A stretch of DNA of 64,000 nucleotides from the NCBI GenBank assembly GCA_025149285.1, contig CP102274.1, forward strand, positions 5,668,001 through 5,732,000, in the 5' to 3' direction. The notes beneath the pieces were generated by a model. The model saw nothing but the letters and a program-made list of their open reading frames with translations. It did no database searches and had not been told where the DNA came from. Below, piece after piece: positions 41,076 to 49,658 of the stretch (positions within the stretch are counted from its first letter, which is position 1; each line of letters starts with the position of its first letter). Source of the DNA: Hungatella hathewayi (GTDB lineage: Bacteria > Bacillota > Clostridia > Lachnospirales > Lachnospiraceae). The position numbers and the translations under genes are program-made.

Positions 41076-42557
41076 TCATCGTCTGTCCGTGGTATAGGCC
41101 TTCAGGCAGAGATTGCATTTCTGCTTCTCCTCGACCCTGGTAAAATTCACCCCGTCAGGACTGATATATCCCTCACCGTCACTGATGTCCACGATGGTCT
41201 TTCCATCCCCCGCATCGTATTCGATCGCAGCCGGATGGACGCTGTCCGGTGTCGTCAGCTTTACCATCACGGCAAACCGCTCCCCCGGTTCAAGCTCCAG
41301 CCCTTCCTCCGGTTCTGCTTCCAGAGGAATCGTATAAAAGCCCGCATAATCGAGATTTCCCGACGCCGCCAGCCGCCGGTTCCGGAAACCGTCGCCTGAC
41401 TTTATGGCTTCCTCATCTCCAGGCTGTCTCACAACATAGACCTCATAGGAAGAATGCCTGTCCGTGGAATAGAAGCCCACAGCTTTTAGCGTCTCCTTCC
41501 CCTGCGCCTCATAAACGTTGGAAAACCATACCGTATCGGAACCGTATCCCAGCTGTCCCACCCAGCCTCTTAAATCCGTCTGGTAGTTATGATCGTAATG
41601 ATCCGGATCTTCCACGTCCGTATATATAATATTGTTCAGCCCGATATTGGAGTCGTAATATGACACGTAAAAATATCCGTCGTCTCCAAAATCGTCTCCC
41701 CAGCTGTTCATGCAGATAAAGGCCCCGTCGCCGTTAACTTCCGTATTAAAATTCTCCCGCGGATACCCGTCATCCCAGCCGATGATCACAGAATCGTGAT
41801 TCGGCGGTTCCGATCCGATATAGCAGTAGGCGTACTGATCCTCATTATAATGGGCGGACCTGCTTTCCTCGTTCGTCATGGAAGTATAGAGGGAGCTTTG
41901 TACGCCTCCGTACTGTAAGACAGCCCGCTTAATCTTCTCATAATCTTTTCCCGGCACCAGCTCCACTCCCTGGACATGCTTTACTGCCTTCAGGCCATCG
42001 GGTGAGACCCCGTCTCCATAGGGATCATCCGCTTCCAGGACAGGCCCCTTCCAGGACAGGAGATAGGCCATAGACATGGTGTACTCCCCTCCATCACTCT
42101 GCGGAATACAGAATCCATTATTCAGGGACATGTGGTCCTCGGAAAAGTCATAGTTCTCATCGGGCAGCAAACGCGCTTCCAGCGCCATCAGCGATGCAAA
42201 TGCCCAGCAGGTTCCGAGAGAGCCCTGATTCTTAATGGAAGGCGCCCGGCCGGTTGTACGGCCGTCATAAGCCGCCGGAAGCACCTGGGGCACCGGATCC
42301 TCCCGTACTGCCCCGTCACGTTCCTCGCTGCTTTCTGACTCCGGCTCCAATGGTCCGTGACTCTCCCTGCTGCTCCGTCCTGCGCTTTCCTGCTCTCCAC
42401 TGTCCTCCTGGGATTCTGTGCCTGTCTCTCCGGTACCTGTAACGGCCGATTCCTGCTCCGGACCGCTTAATTCCGGCCACCGGCCGTTAATCCAGATCAC
42501 AGCCGTACCGGCAAGCACCAGAACGGCCGCCGTTCCCAACCATTTTCCTGCCTTCAA
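41076..42557 (-). CDS. secreted papain-family (C1A) cysteine protease
   Basis: A 493-residue protein. An N-terminal membrane anchor or signal (about 7-25) and an acidic Ser/Glu-rich linker (about 30-90) lead to a C1A catalytic domain: KNQGSLGTCWAFA with catalytic Cys (about 119), NHDSVIIGWDDGY with His (about 255), and NSWGDDFGDDGYF with Asn (about 285). A C-terminal beta-rich lectin-like domain (about 330-485) follows. It starts at TTG 42557, 9 bases after AGGAG. It is probably cell-surface attached and may digest proteins in the gut or other habitat. A palindromic element abuts its stop codon. Confidence 0.88.
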   Translation of the reverse strand: MKAGKWLGTAAVLVLAGTAVIWINGRWPELSGPEQESAVTGTGETGTESQEDSGEQESAGRSSRESHGPLEPESESSEERDGAVREDPVPQVLPAAYDGRTTGRAPSIKNQGSLGTCWAFASLMALEARLLPDENYDFSEDHMSLNNGFCIPQSDGGEYTMSMAYLLSWKGPVLEADDPYGDGVSPDGLKAVKHVQGVELVPGKDYEKIKRAVLQYGGVQSSLYTSMTNEESRSAHYNEDQYAYCYIGSEPPNHDSVIIGWDDGYPRENFNTEVNGDGAFICMNSWGDDFGDDGYFYVSYYDSNIGLNNIIYTDVEDPDHYDHNYQTDLRGWVGQLGYGSDTVWFSNVYEAQGKETLKAVGFYSTDRHSSYEVYVVRQPGDEEAIKSGDGFRNRRLAASGNLDYAGFYTIPLEAEPEEGLELEPGERFAVMVKLTTPDSVHPAAIEYDAGDGKTIVDISDGEGYISPDGVNFTRVEEKQKCNLCLKAYTTDRR

Positions 42558-42561
42558 TCAA

Positions 42562-43719
42562 TTAATCTCCTGTTTTGCGCTTTGGAGGTTTCGGTCCCAT
42601 AAACTGGTAGAAATACGTCTTCATCATACCATTGTAGATCTTCCGGTTCTTGTCCGCCTTTCTTCCAACGTACCGTTCCGCCTCCTCATAAGCGGTTATC
42701 ATATAGAGGGACCAGGAATCCAGCGCGCGGAACCGTTCACCGATCTCCTTATACAGCGCCGGCAGATTCTCCTTCTCCTCAATTCTCTCGCCGTAGGGCG
42801 GGTTTGTAATAATAAATCCATACTTCTTCGGATGGCTGAGGGCGCTCAACGGCCTCTGCTGAAAATGAATCAGATGATCCACTCCGGCAGACTCCGCGTT
42901 GGCTCTCGCGGCCTTCACGATCTCCCCGTCAATATCGTAACCCTGAATATCGACTTCCACCTCTGTATCCAGCAGATCCGCCGCCTCATCCATGGCCTCA
43001 TACCAGAATTTCCTCGGGATCACATTCTTCCAGTCTTCCGCCAGAAAGGAACGGTTCATCCCCGGTGCCATGTTGGCTGCGATCATCGCCGCCTCAATCG
43101 GGAAGGTGCCGCTTCCGCAGAAGGGATCCACCAGAATTCTGTCCCGGTTCCACGGCGTCATCATGATCAGGGCCGCAGTCAGAGTCTCCGTGATGGGAGC
43201 CTTGCTGGTAAGGGTACGGTAGCCTCTCTTATGAAGCGACTCTCCCGAAGTATCGATGCCGACCGTCACCTCGTCCTTATACAAAAATACACGAAGCGGA
43301 TAGCTGCTTCCCGTCTCCGGAAACCATTCCAGACCGTACGCCTTCTTCATCCGTTCCACCATGGCTTTCTTCATGATCGACTGGATATCGGAGGGGCTGA
43401 ACAGCTTACTTTTAATGGAGGACGCCTTTGCAACCCAGAACTTACCATCCTGGGGAAGATATTCCTCCCACGGAATATTCCGCGTATTCTGAAACAGCTC
43501 TTCAAAGGTTTCCGCATGAAAACTTCCCACCTTCAACAGGATCCGCTCTGCCGTGCGCAGAAATATGTTCGCGCGGCAGATGGTCTCCTCATCTCCGATA
43601 AATGTCACACGGCCGTCTTCCACCAGCGTGATATCATAGCCCAGATCCGTAATTTCTCTTTTTAATACAGCTTCCATGCCAAAATGGCACGGTGCAATGA
43701 GTTCAAATGTTTTTTTCAC
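42562..43719 (-). CDS. 23S rRNA (guanine-N2)-methyltransferase, RlmL/YpsC type
   Basis: A 385-residue methyltransferase with N-terminal ferredoxin-like plus THUMP domains (about 1-160) and a SAM-dependent Rossmann domain (about 165-380). Motifs: VDPFCGSGTFPIEAA for SAM binding and the catalytic TNPPYGERI. It starts at GTG 43719 after GGGAGAA. It lies 4 bases upstream of the protease start and 1 base after the phosphoesterase gene, in one direction, suggesting a housekeeping operon. Confidence 0.92.
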   Translation of the reverse strand: MKKTFELIAPCHFGMEAVLKREITDLGYDITLVEDGRVTFIGDEETICRANIFLRTAERILLKVGSFHAETFEELFQNTRNIPWEEYLPQDGKFWVAKASSIKSKLFSPSDIQSIMKKAMVERMKKAYGLEWFPETGSSYPLRVFLYKDEVTVGIDTSGESLHKRGYRTLTSKAPITETLTAALIMMTPWNRDRILVDPFCGSGTFPIEAAMIAANMAPGMNRSFLAEDWKNVIPRKFWYEAMDEAADLLDTEVEVDIQGYDIDGEIVKAARANAESAGVDHLIHFQQRPLSALSHPKKYGFIITNPPYGERIEEKENLPALYKEIGERFRALDSWSLYMITAYEEAERYVGRKADKNRKIYNGMMKTYFYQFMGPKPPKRKTGD

Positions 43720-43720
43720 T

Positions 43721-44269
43721 TTATTCTCCCAGGTTCTTCTCTTTAATCACGCGTCCCTCGAAATCCAGGATCCGAAAGATCCCATCCTCCAGAATCGCGT
43801 ATGTCGGCGGATTGCCTTCCTTCGGTATGGATACGGAACCGGGATTTAAGATGGTAATATCCCCGCACCGATCCGCCCGGAGCACATGGGTGTGCCCATG
43901 AAGCAGCACATCCCCCTTCTGCATGGGTGGAAGGTGATTCTCATGATAAACGTGGCCATGTGTGGCATAGATGGTGATTCCATCAATCGCCAGCAGCGCA
44001 TAGTCCGCCATCACAGGAAATTCCAGCACCATCTGGTCCACCTCCGTATCACAGTTGCCCCTGACACAGTAGATCCTGTCTTTGCAGCCGTTTAGCATGG
44101 CAAGCACTTCTTTGGGGGCATACTCCTTTGGAAGGTCATTTCTTGGTCCGTGATAAAGGATATCTCCCAGTAAAACAAGGCGATTCGCTCCTGATTCCTC
44201 AAACGCTTCCAGCAGCTTTCTGCAGTAGAACGCGGAACCGTGGATATCGGACGCAATCATATATTTCAT
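43721..44269 (-). CDS. yfcE: YfcE phosphodiesterase
   Basis: A 182-residue metallophosphoesterase with the motifs ASDIHGSAF, LGDILYHGPRND, RGNCDTEVD, THGHVYH and GHTHVLR. These match YfcE closely, and the length is as expected. AGAAGGAG precedes the ATG. It is the second enzyme of this fold in the window, but the two are different subfamilies. Confidence 0.92.
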   Translation of the reverse strand: MKYMIASDIHGSAFYCRKLLEAFEESGANRLVLLGDILYHGPRNDLPKEYAPKEVLAMLNGCKDRIYCVRGNCDTEVDQMVLEFPVMADYALLAIDGITIYATHGHVYHENHLPPMQKGDVLLHGHTHVLRADRCGDITILNPGSVSIPKEGNPPTYAILEDGIFRILDFEGRVIKEKNLGE

Positions 44270-44336
44270 AAGTAAATTCTCCTTCTTGCATTAATAGGTA
44301 TATTTTAAGTCTTACAGGGCGCATCTGTCAATGAAT

Positions 44337-44645
44337 TTACCCCCGAACCAGATATTTTCCCCGATAATAGGCGATTCCATTGGCCACATTCAGCACCGAA
44401 TATCCCATGCGGGACAGATAGCGGCATACCATCATGCTTTGTCCGCCTCTTGCGCAGTAAAAAACCAGAATTTTATCCCTGGGCAGTTCTGAAATCCTCT
44501 GATCGATCTCTTCATACGGGATATTGACAGCCCCATTTATGTGGGCTCTCTGATACGATGCGGCGTTACGCAGATCAATCACCATCATATCGTATTCGTT
44601 TTCTATATAATAATCGACTTCACCAATCGGTATTGTCTTGAACAT
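44337..44645 (-). CDS. rhodanese-like sulfurtransferase
   Basis: A 102-residue single rhodanese domain. The active-site loop is FYCARGGQS (Cys about residue 68), preceded by VIDLRNAASYQRAHINGA (shown as VIDLRNAASY and HINGAVNIPY). The ATG at 44645 follows AGGTGA; ATG 44672 with GGGGAG is an almost equal alternative that adds 9 residues. It probably moves sulfane sulfur; the partner is unknown. Confidence 0.85.
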   Translation of the reverse strand: MFKTIPIGEVDYYIENEYDMMVIDLRNAASYQRAHINGAVNIPYEEIDQRISELPRDKILVFYCARGGQSMMVCRYLSRMGYSVLNVANGIAYYRGKYLVRG

Positions 44646-44737
44646 ACAATCACCTGTCCTTTCTAATACCATTATATTCACTCCCCGTGAAAAGTTTATC
44701 TTTCTGGTCATCGCCGCATAAAAGGTGAGAGAACAGC

Positions 44738-44787
44738 AAAAAGCACAGGGAGATTATGCTTATAAGCATCGTATCCCTGTGCTTTTT
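44738..44787 (-). terminator. terminator after the Asn/Ser/Gln-repeat gene
   Basis: AAAAAGCACAGGGA and TCCCTGTGCTTTTT form a 14-bp stem with flanking A and T runs; it can act in both directions. Confidence 0.85.
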
Positions 44788-44839
44788 GACGAAATCACAA
44801 GCCTACTGACAGGCTGTTATTTTCGTACTGCCAGTCAGA

Positions 44840-45067
44840 TTAATAGTCAGACTTATTCTGGCTGTTATTCTGGTTGTTGTTGCGGCTGCTGTTCTGGCTG
44901 TTGTTCTGGCTGTTGTTGCGGCTGCTGTTCTGGCTGTTGTTCTTGCTGCTGTTCTGGCTGTTGTTGCGGCTGCTGTTCTGGCTGTTGTTCTGATTGCTGT
45001 TCTGGCTGTTGTTTCTGGAAGAATTGCTGCAATCGTTGTAGCTATCATTGTAGTTGTTATTGGACAT
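44840..45067 (-). CDS. Asn/Ser/Gln-rich repeat protein
   Basis: A 75-residue protein that is nearly all Asn, Ser and Gln: about seven copies of an 8-residue unit NNSQNSSR (variants SSK, SNQ, shortened NNSQ and NNNQ), between MSNNNYNDSYNDC and NKSDY. The reading frame is supported by AGGAGGT 8 bases before the ATG and a terminator after it. The opposite strand shows a Cys/Gly-rich frame only because of the same repeats. I recognise no family. Its prion-like composition resembles some spore-coat, exosporium or adhesive small proteins; the function is unknown. Confidence 0.7.
   Translation of the reverse strand: MSNNNYNDSYNDCSNSSRNNSQNSNQNNSQNSSRNNSQNSSKNNSQNSSRNNSQNNSQNSSRNNNQNNSQNKSDY
44855..45030. 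repeat. 24-bp tandem repeat array coding the NNSQNSSR units
   Basis: Units of 24 bases, some shortened by 12, follow each other without spacers. Copy number is likely variable between strains. There are no spacers, so this is not a CRISPR array. Confidence 0.75.
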
Positions 45068-45235
45068 CTTATGATACCTCCTGTCGGAATTTTTGTTACA
45101 CCGTTAGTATGGCTGACTGTTCAAATAATATACAAAAAAATTTTAAAATAACTTTGCTTTTTTTATCTGCCTATATTATAATTAAAGTGAGGAATTAGAT
45201 TTCCTCATCCTTATTAATTATTTATACTCCCCTCA
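45068..45235. other. intergenic leader of the repeat gene
   Basis: Holds the ribosome site of the gene at 45067 and an AT-rich stretch likely to contain its promoter (for example TATTATAATTAAAG around 45173-45187, opposite-strand context unclear). Nothing else is seen. Confidence 0.4.
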
Positions 45236-45276
45236 GAAGAGTCCGGATAGCTCCCCTATCCGGGCTCTTCCTTTTT
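45236..45276 (+). terminator. terminator-like hairpin
   Basis: GAAGAGTCCGGATAG and CTATCCGGGCTCTTC with a following CTTTTT on the plus strand. No plus-strand gene precedes it, so its function is unclear. Confidence 0.6.
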
Positions 45277-45307
45277 ATCGTACGATTCCGGAGTCCATCG
45301 GATGCAG

Positions 45308-45338
45308 AAGACTCCCGGCAGCCAGTGCCGGGAGTCTT
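45308..45338 (-). terminator. hairpin after the first NlpC/P60 gene
   Basis: AAGACTCCCGGCA and TGCCGGGAGTCTT form a 13-bp perfect stem, 38 bases after the stop codon on the minus strand. Confidence 0.7.
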
Positions 45339-45375
45339 ATATCCCTTATCGAAAATCCAGTTATCCGCTTGTCCA

Positions 45376-46101
45376 TTATTCGCCAATGACATTGACGATC
45401 TTGACGGGAGTCCGGTAATTCCACGGAGAAACCTTGATTCCCGTTTTGTAGGTGGAGGAGTGTACGATCTGTCCGTTGCCGATGTACATGGCTACGTGAT
45501 TGATCGACCTTCCGTTTCCATAAAAAATTAAATCTCCCGGCTTCATCTGGTCAGAACTCACAGCAACTCCCTGGGAAGCCTGTCCGCCTGAAGAACGGTT
45601 CAGTGAGATACCTGCCGCATGCTGCATGACGTATCTCGTAAATCCGGAGCAATCCACTCCGGTATGGGGATCACTGCCGCCATAGGCGTATCGTCCGCCT
45701 ACAAACTGCAGCGCGTAATTGACAACACTCTGCCGGAACTCCGCAGGAGCATCATATGCTGCTTCCAGTGCGGCAATGGTAGCTTCATCGGTCTGGGTAA
45801 CAGTCGCATTCCCGTCGACCGGAAGATATCCGTATGTATCCTTCACCTTTACTTTTACAAATCCGTCGCCCATGTCTTCCACGACCTGAAAGGAAGATCC
45901 CTTAGAAGCTGCCATCAATACCTCCTGGCCGCTCTCATCCGTACTGATATTCACAGTCTCTGCTTCAACTGTTGCGATATAATTACCTGAACTGAGTCCT
46001 GGTCCGGAAACTTCATCCGCTTTGGCATCTGCCGGATTGGCAAGTACAATTGCTCCACAGAAAGCCAGGAGGCTTAACGTTTTCCATGCATTTTTTATCA
46101 T
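45376..46101 (-). CDS. secreted NlpC/P60 cell-wall hydrolase with SH3-like domain
   Basis: A 241-residue exported enzyme: signal peptide (about 1-28, ending ADA), SH3b-like domain (about 42-105) and a C-terminal NlpC/P60 domain (about 120-238) with catalytic Cys in VDCSGFTRY, His in SINHVAMYIGN and a third polar residue in QIVHSS. It cuts peptide stems in peptidoglycan. AGGAG precedes the ATG. It is paralogous to the next gene upstream (46246-46941): the catalytic domains are nearly the same while the SH3 parts differ. Confidence 0.92.
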   Translation of the reverse strand: MIKNAWKTLSLLAFCGAIVLANPADAKADEVSGPGLSSGNYIATVEAETVNISTDESGQEVLMAASKGSSFQVVEDMGDGFVKVKVKDTYGYLPVDGNATVTQTDEATIAALEAAYDAPAEFRQSVVNYALQFVGGRYAYGGSDPHTGVDCSGFTRYVMQHAAGISLNRSSGGQASQGVAVSSDQMKPGDLIFYGNGRSINHVAMYIGNGQIVHSSTYKTGIKVSPWNYRTPVKIVNVIGE

Positions 46102-46245
46102 TGGGACATTACTCCTGTTTTTTACTTTTTCGTTCTAATTATTACGTAATTGTTAAAATCATTACGTTTATTATACATTTACCTTGCTTTTCAGTCAAGT
46201 ACTATTTCAAACTGGTAACATTCCATTATTTTCCAGGTTTCTCCA

Positions 46246-46941
46246 TCAGTCCAGAACCCTGACCACCTTAACAGGCGTGCGGTATGTTGCGTTCGATATC
46301 TTGATTCCCGTCCGCTCCGTGGAAGCATGTACAATCTGTCCGTTGCCGATATACATGGCCACATGGTTGATATAGCCCTTGCCGCCGTAGAAGATCAGAT
46401 CGCCCGGCTTCCTGTCGCTGTAGCTGACGCTGCGTCCCTCTCCCGACTGTGCTCTGGAGCTGTGGCTTAAGGAGATGCCTGCCGCGTGCTGCATGATATA
46501 TCTTGTGAATCCGGAACAGTCGGCTCCGGTATTCGGATCTGTTCCTCCATATACGTAGCGGTTCCCTACAAACTGAAGCGCATAATTGACCACGTCCTGG
46601 CGCAGCTTCACGCTCTCATCGACTTTTTCCTTTGTCTTCTCAATCAGGGTCGCCCGGTTACTCGGTATGTACCCCTCTCCTTCTGCGGTGCTGATCTTCA
46701 CCCAGCCGCCTTCTGCCGGTGCGGCAACTTCATAAGTCTGTCCCCGCGATACTTTTGTAACCGCCTCTCCGCCCGCATTCTTAGCCTTCCGTACCACGAC
46801 GTCCGGCGCATCTATCTTCGCATACAGTGTTGTACTCGTTTCCACTTCAATCTCTGCCGCTTTTGCGGTAACTGGTGAATTCCAGGCCAGAACCGCATAG
46901 AGGCCGATAACCCCCAGCACTTTCCAGGTTTTGTTTCCCAT
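46246..46941 (-). CDS. secreted NlpC/P60 cell-wall hydrolase with SH3-like domain
   Basis: A 231-residue paralogue of the gene at 45376. Signal peptide (about 1-29, TAKAAE), SH3b-like domain (about 40-98), linker, and an NlpC/P60 domain with ADCSGFTRY, YINHVAMYIGN and QIVHAS. The ATG at 46941 has AGGAG 10 bases upstream; the frame continues to a TTG at 46989 that lacks a site. A TGTAAC-N5-TGTAAC element at 47000-47016 lies about 60 bases before the start, suggesting control by WalR. Confidence 0.92.
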   Translation of the reverse strand: MGNKTWKVLGVIGLYAVLAWNSPVTAKAAEIEVETSTTLYAKIDAPDVVVRKAKNAGGEAVTKVSRGQTYEVAAPAEGGWVKISTAEGEGYIPSNRATLIEKTKEKVDESVKLRQDVVNYALQFVGNRYVYGGTDPNTGADCSGFTRYIMQHAAGISLSHSSRAQSGEGRSVSYSDRKPGDLIFYGGKGYINHVAMYIGNGQIVHASTERTGIKISNATYRTPVKVVRVLD

Positions 46942-46999
46942 GCTTTTCCAACTCCTGATTCTTACGTTTTTATTTCGTTTGTTTATCAATATGTAATAT

Positions 47000-47016
47000 G
47001 TTACATAAATGTTACA
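47000..47016 (-). promoter_or_regulatory. WalR-like binding site before an NlpC/P60 gene
   Basis: On the minus strand TGTAAC-ATTTA-TGTAAC matches the known WalR (YycF) consensus TGT(A/T)A(A/T/C)-N5-TGT(A/T)A(A/T/C) at every position. WalR controls wall hydrolases in Firmicutes. A weak promoter may follow it (TTACAT, 17 bases, ATAAAA). Confidence 0.65.
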
Positions 47017-47064
47017 AAAATCAGTATACTCTACTCATCGCCATATGTCAAGCAAAAATCAGCA

Positions 47065-47110
47065 AAAACGGCAGTTACACCGATTTTTCCGGTATAACTG
47101 CCGTTACACT
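47065..47110 (-). terminator. terminator after the DUF1700 gene
   Basis: AACGGCAGTTACACCG and CCGGTATAACTGCCGTT form a long stem around ATTTTT. It is 37 bases past the DUF1700 stop codon. Confidence 0.75.
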
Positions 47111-47146
47111 TTTGTAATATTTGAAATTTGTTTTTAATATATTCCT

Positions 47147-47620
47147 TTACCGCCTGGGGCCCCGGATCAGCCAGATTACAAGAAGAATCAGAAGCAGCGG
47201 TCCCATCAGAGGAATCAGAATGCTGAATATACCGGTCACGATACTTGCGACCAGGAAGAAGAATAACACTGTCACGACTACAGCCAGGAGCTTCCAGTAC
47301 CATTTGTTTAGATCGACAAAATGGAAATGGCGGTCCGGTCCGGCCTCTTCTTCATACACCGTCCGGCCTTCGTTCCGATACGTATCATATGCGGACTGAC
47401 GGCTGCCGCCCTCTCTGGCGTTCTCCGTGGCCTCCATGATCGTCTTGGCAATCAGCCTGGGATCACCGATCGCACCGGTCACCTCGTCTTCCGACTGGCC
47501 ATGCGCGGTCTCCGTTCTGATATAATCGTCATAGTATCTTATATTTTCCTCAATCACATTTCCAGGCACTTCGCCGGTCAGCGTGTCCCGCAAACGCTGT
47601 AAAAATTCCTGTCTGCTCAT
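47147..47620 (-). CDS. DUF1700/HAAS-type membrane protein
   Basis: A 157-residue protein. The N-terminal helical HAAS-like domain (about 1-65: MSRQEFLQRL, YYDDYI, GDPRLIAKTI) is followed by a charged linker and two C-terminal membrane helices (about 108-152). Such proteins are often paired with a PadR regulator and modulate it; none is found here. AAGGAGG precedes the ATG. Confidence 0.8.
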   Translation of the reverse strand: MSRQEFLQRLRDTLTGEVPGNVIEENIRYYDDYIRTETAHGQSEDEVTGAIGDPRLIAKTIMEATENAREGGSRQSAYDTYRNEGRTVYEEEAGPDRHFHFVDLNKWYWKLLAVVVTVLFFFLVASIVTGIFSILIPLMGPLLLILLVIWLIRGPRR

Positions 47621-47720
47621 TGAAGCCTCCTTCAGTAAAGTAACTGACCTTTCCTAGTATACCATTTCCCCCTGGCTTCGTAAAGGAATCTTCTGTAAAT
47701 TAATTATTAAAATTTCATAA

Positions 47721-49658
47721 TTATTCTACTTTTTCCTTCAATATGCCTTCTCTGTAAGCGCCTGCCAGTTCCTTTAAGTCTGCGATACGTCCTGCCAGCT
47801 CCACGCCCTTGTCGGTGTCTGCCACCATAACCCGCTTATGCATATTCTCCACAATGGAGACCCTGGGCGTGCTCTCCTTCTCCGGATCGAACGGCTTGTG
47901 CTCCGCCAGAGCCAGATGATTGGAGTTATAAATGAGCGTATATCCGGCAATCCCGGTCCTGGACTGATACGCCTTGGACAGGCCGCCGTCAATGATAAAG
48001 AGCTTTCCGCCCGCCTTCACGGGGGATTCTCCCTCTTTGATTTTAACCGGCACATGGCCGTTGATGATATGGGAACCGGACCTTGGAAGCCCGAATTCCT
48101 CCAGAATCCGGTCACACGTCTCTTCCTTCACGCTGAGCCGGTAATACGGGTTCATCGGTTCTTTATGAGTGGCCGGATCTTCGATAAAATAGTGCTCAAA
48201 GGTCGTCATCTTTCCCTTGCCGTAAACCGGCGATTTGGCTCCGCACCACAGATACCACATAAAGTCCATGGCGTCCTCCTTTTCCGGGGATTCCTCCGCC
48301 ATGAAATACGCGTTCTGCACCTTCCTGTCCACATAGTCCATCAGCGCCTGTCCCGAATAGGAGATACCGTCCACCACGATCTCATCAAAGCTTCCATCCT
48401 CCTTCATCGGGATGCAGCCATGGTAGAGCAGGTTTGAGTTATAGCATTTGTACAGGCTTCCGTGGGAATAGAGGAAACGGATATGCTTGTGCAGAAGCTC
48501 ATTATGCCTGAACGAAAGCTGGAGCGTATGAAGAAGCTCTTCCTCCTCCGCGGTCAATGCAAGCGGATCCTTCGGGTCCACCGTAGGGAAGGATAAATCC
48601 AGCATGGGATATTCCTTTCCCTCCAGCACCACCACTCCCCGGTCGAAATCCACGGCCTCTAAAAGCCTCCTGTCATCCATCTCATACTCCGGATGACGCC
48701 CGATAATCTGTCCCTGTACCTTAAACTGAATGATGGCGATCGCCTTGTGCATCTTCGCCGCCAGCCCCGGATCTACCGCATCATAAATATTTTCATCCAG
48801 AATCTGCGGAACAAAGCGCTCGCACGGATCATTGTGGTAAACTTTAGCCGCGAACATGGAGAGCGGCCGCAAATTAATCCCGTAGCCGTCCTCCAGCACA
48901 TCGAAGCTGTTATAGCTGATCGCAATGCGAAGCACATTGCAGATGCAGGCCAGATTGCCGGTTGCTGCCCCCATCCAGGAAATATCATGGTTTCCCCACT
49001 GGATATCCACATCGTGGAACTGCATCAGTTCCTTCATGATAATGTCGGCCCTGGGCCCCCGGTCAAAGATATCGCCAATGATATGCAGGCTGTCAATCGT
49101 CAGATTCTGAATCAGCTCGCACAGCGCGATGATGAATTTATCTCCGACCCGGATGTCGATGATGGAACGGATAATCTCGCTGTAGTATACCCGTTTATTG
49201 TCGTCATTATAATCCACGTGAAGAAGTTCATCGATGATATAGGCAAATTCCGGCGGCATCTTCTTTCTCACCTTGGAACGGGTGTATTTGGAAGAAACCA
49301 CCTTGCAGATCTGAACCAGACGGTAGATGGCCACTCTCTGCCAGTCGTCAGTAGCCATTCCCTTTAACTGCATCTGGTTTACCACCCGCTCGGGATAGTA
49401 GATCATGTTTGCCAGTTCCACCTCTTCTTTTTCCGGAATGATGTGTCCAAAGGTCTCCGTGATCTTTTCCCTGATAATACCTGATGCACTGCGGAGCAGA
49501 TGGATAAATGCCTCATACTCTCCATGCAGGTCACTGAAAAAGTATTCTGTCCCCTTCGGAAGCCCCTGGATCGCCGTTAAGTTAATAATCTCGCTGGAGG
49601 CCGCCTTGATCGTCGGATACTCCCGCGCCATCAGCTTCAAGTAAGCTAAGTCTCTCAT
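47721..49658 (-). CDS. fbp: fructose-1,6-bisphosphatase, class III
   Basis: A 645-residue class III FBPase, as in B. subtilis (about 670 residues), required for gluconeogenesis. Phosphoesterase-like metal motifs are visible: FSDLHGEYEAF (about 42-52), GDIFDRGPRAD (about 197-207), WGNHDISWMGA (about 222-232) and INGHVPVK near the C-terminus. GGAGAGAGG precedes the ATG. It is a single gene. Confidence 0.95.
   Translation of the reverse strand: MRDLAYLKLMAREYPTIKAASSEIINLTAIQGLPKGTEYFFSDLHGEYEAFIHLLRSASGIIREKITETFGHIIPEKEEVELANMIYYPERVVNQMQLKGMATDDWQRVAIYRLVQICKVVSSKYTRSKVRKKMPPEFAYIIDELLHVDYNDDNKRVYYSEIIRSIIDIRVGDKFIIALCELIQNLTIDSLHIIGDIFDRGPRADIIMKELMQFHDVDIQWGNHDISWMGAATGNLACICNVLRIAISYNSFDVLEDGYGINLRPLSMFAAKVYHNDPCERFVPQILDENIYDAVDPGLAAKMHKAIAIIQFKVQGQIIGRHPEYEMDDRRLLEAVDFDRGVVVLEGKEYPMLDLSFPTVDPKDPLALTAEEEELLHTLQLSFRHNELLHKHIRFLYSHGSLYKCYNSNLLYHGCIPMKEDGSFDEIVVDGISYSGQALMDYVDRKVQNAYFMAEESPEKEDAMDFMWYLWCGAKSPVYGKGKMTTFEHYFIEDPATHKEPMNPYYRLSVKEETCDRILEEFGLPRSGSHIINGHVPVKIKEGESPVKAGGKLFIIDGGLSKAYQSRTGIAGYTLIYNSNHLALAEHKPFDPEKESTPRVSIVENMHKRVMVADTDKGVELAGRIADLKELAGAYREGILKEKVE

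Noticed and set aside
44855..45030. Repeat array as a CRISPR
   Set aside because: Units are 24 bases, directly adjacent without spacers, and keep a coding frame.
44725..45198. Plus-strand frame of 157 codons very rich in Cys and Gly (GCCxGCC repeats)
   Set aside because: It is the antisense reading of the Asn/Ser/Gln repeat array; the minus-strand frame has a proper ribosome site, so the Cys-rich frame is a by-product of the repeats.
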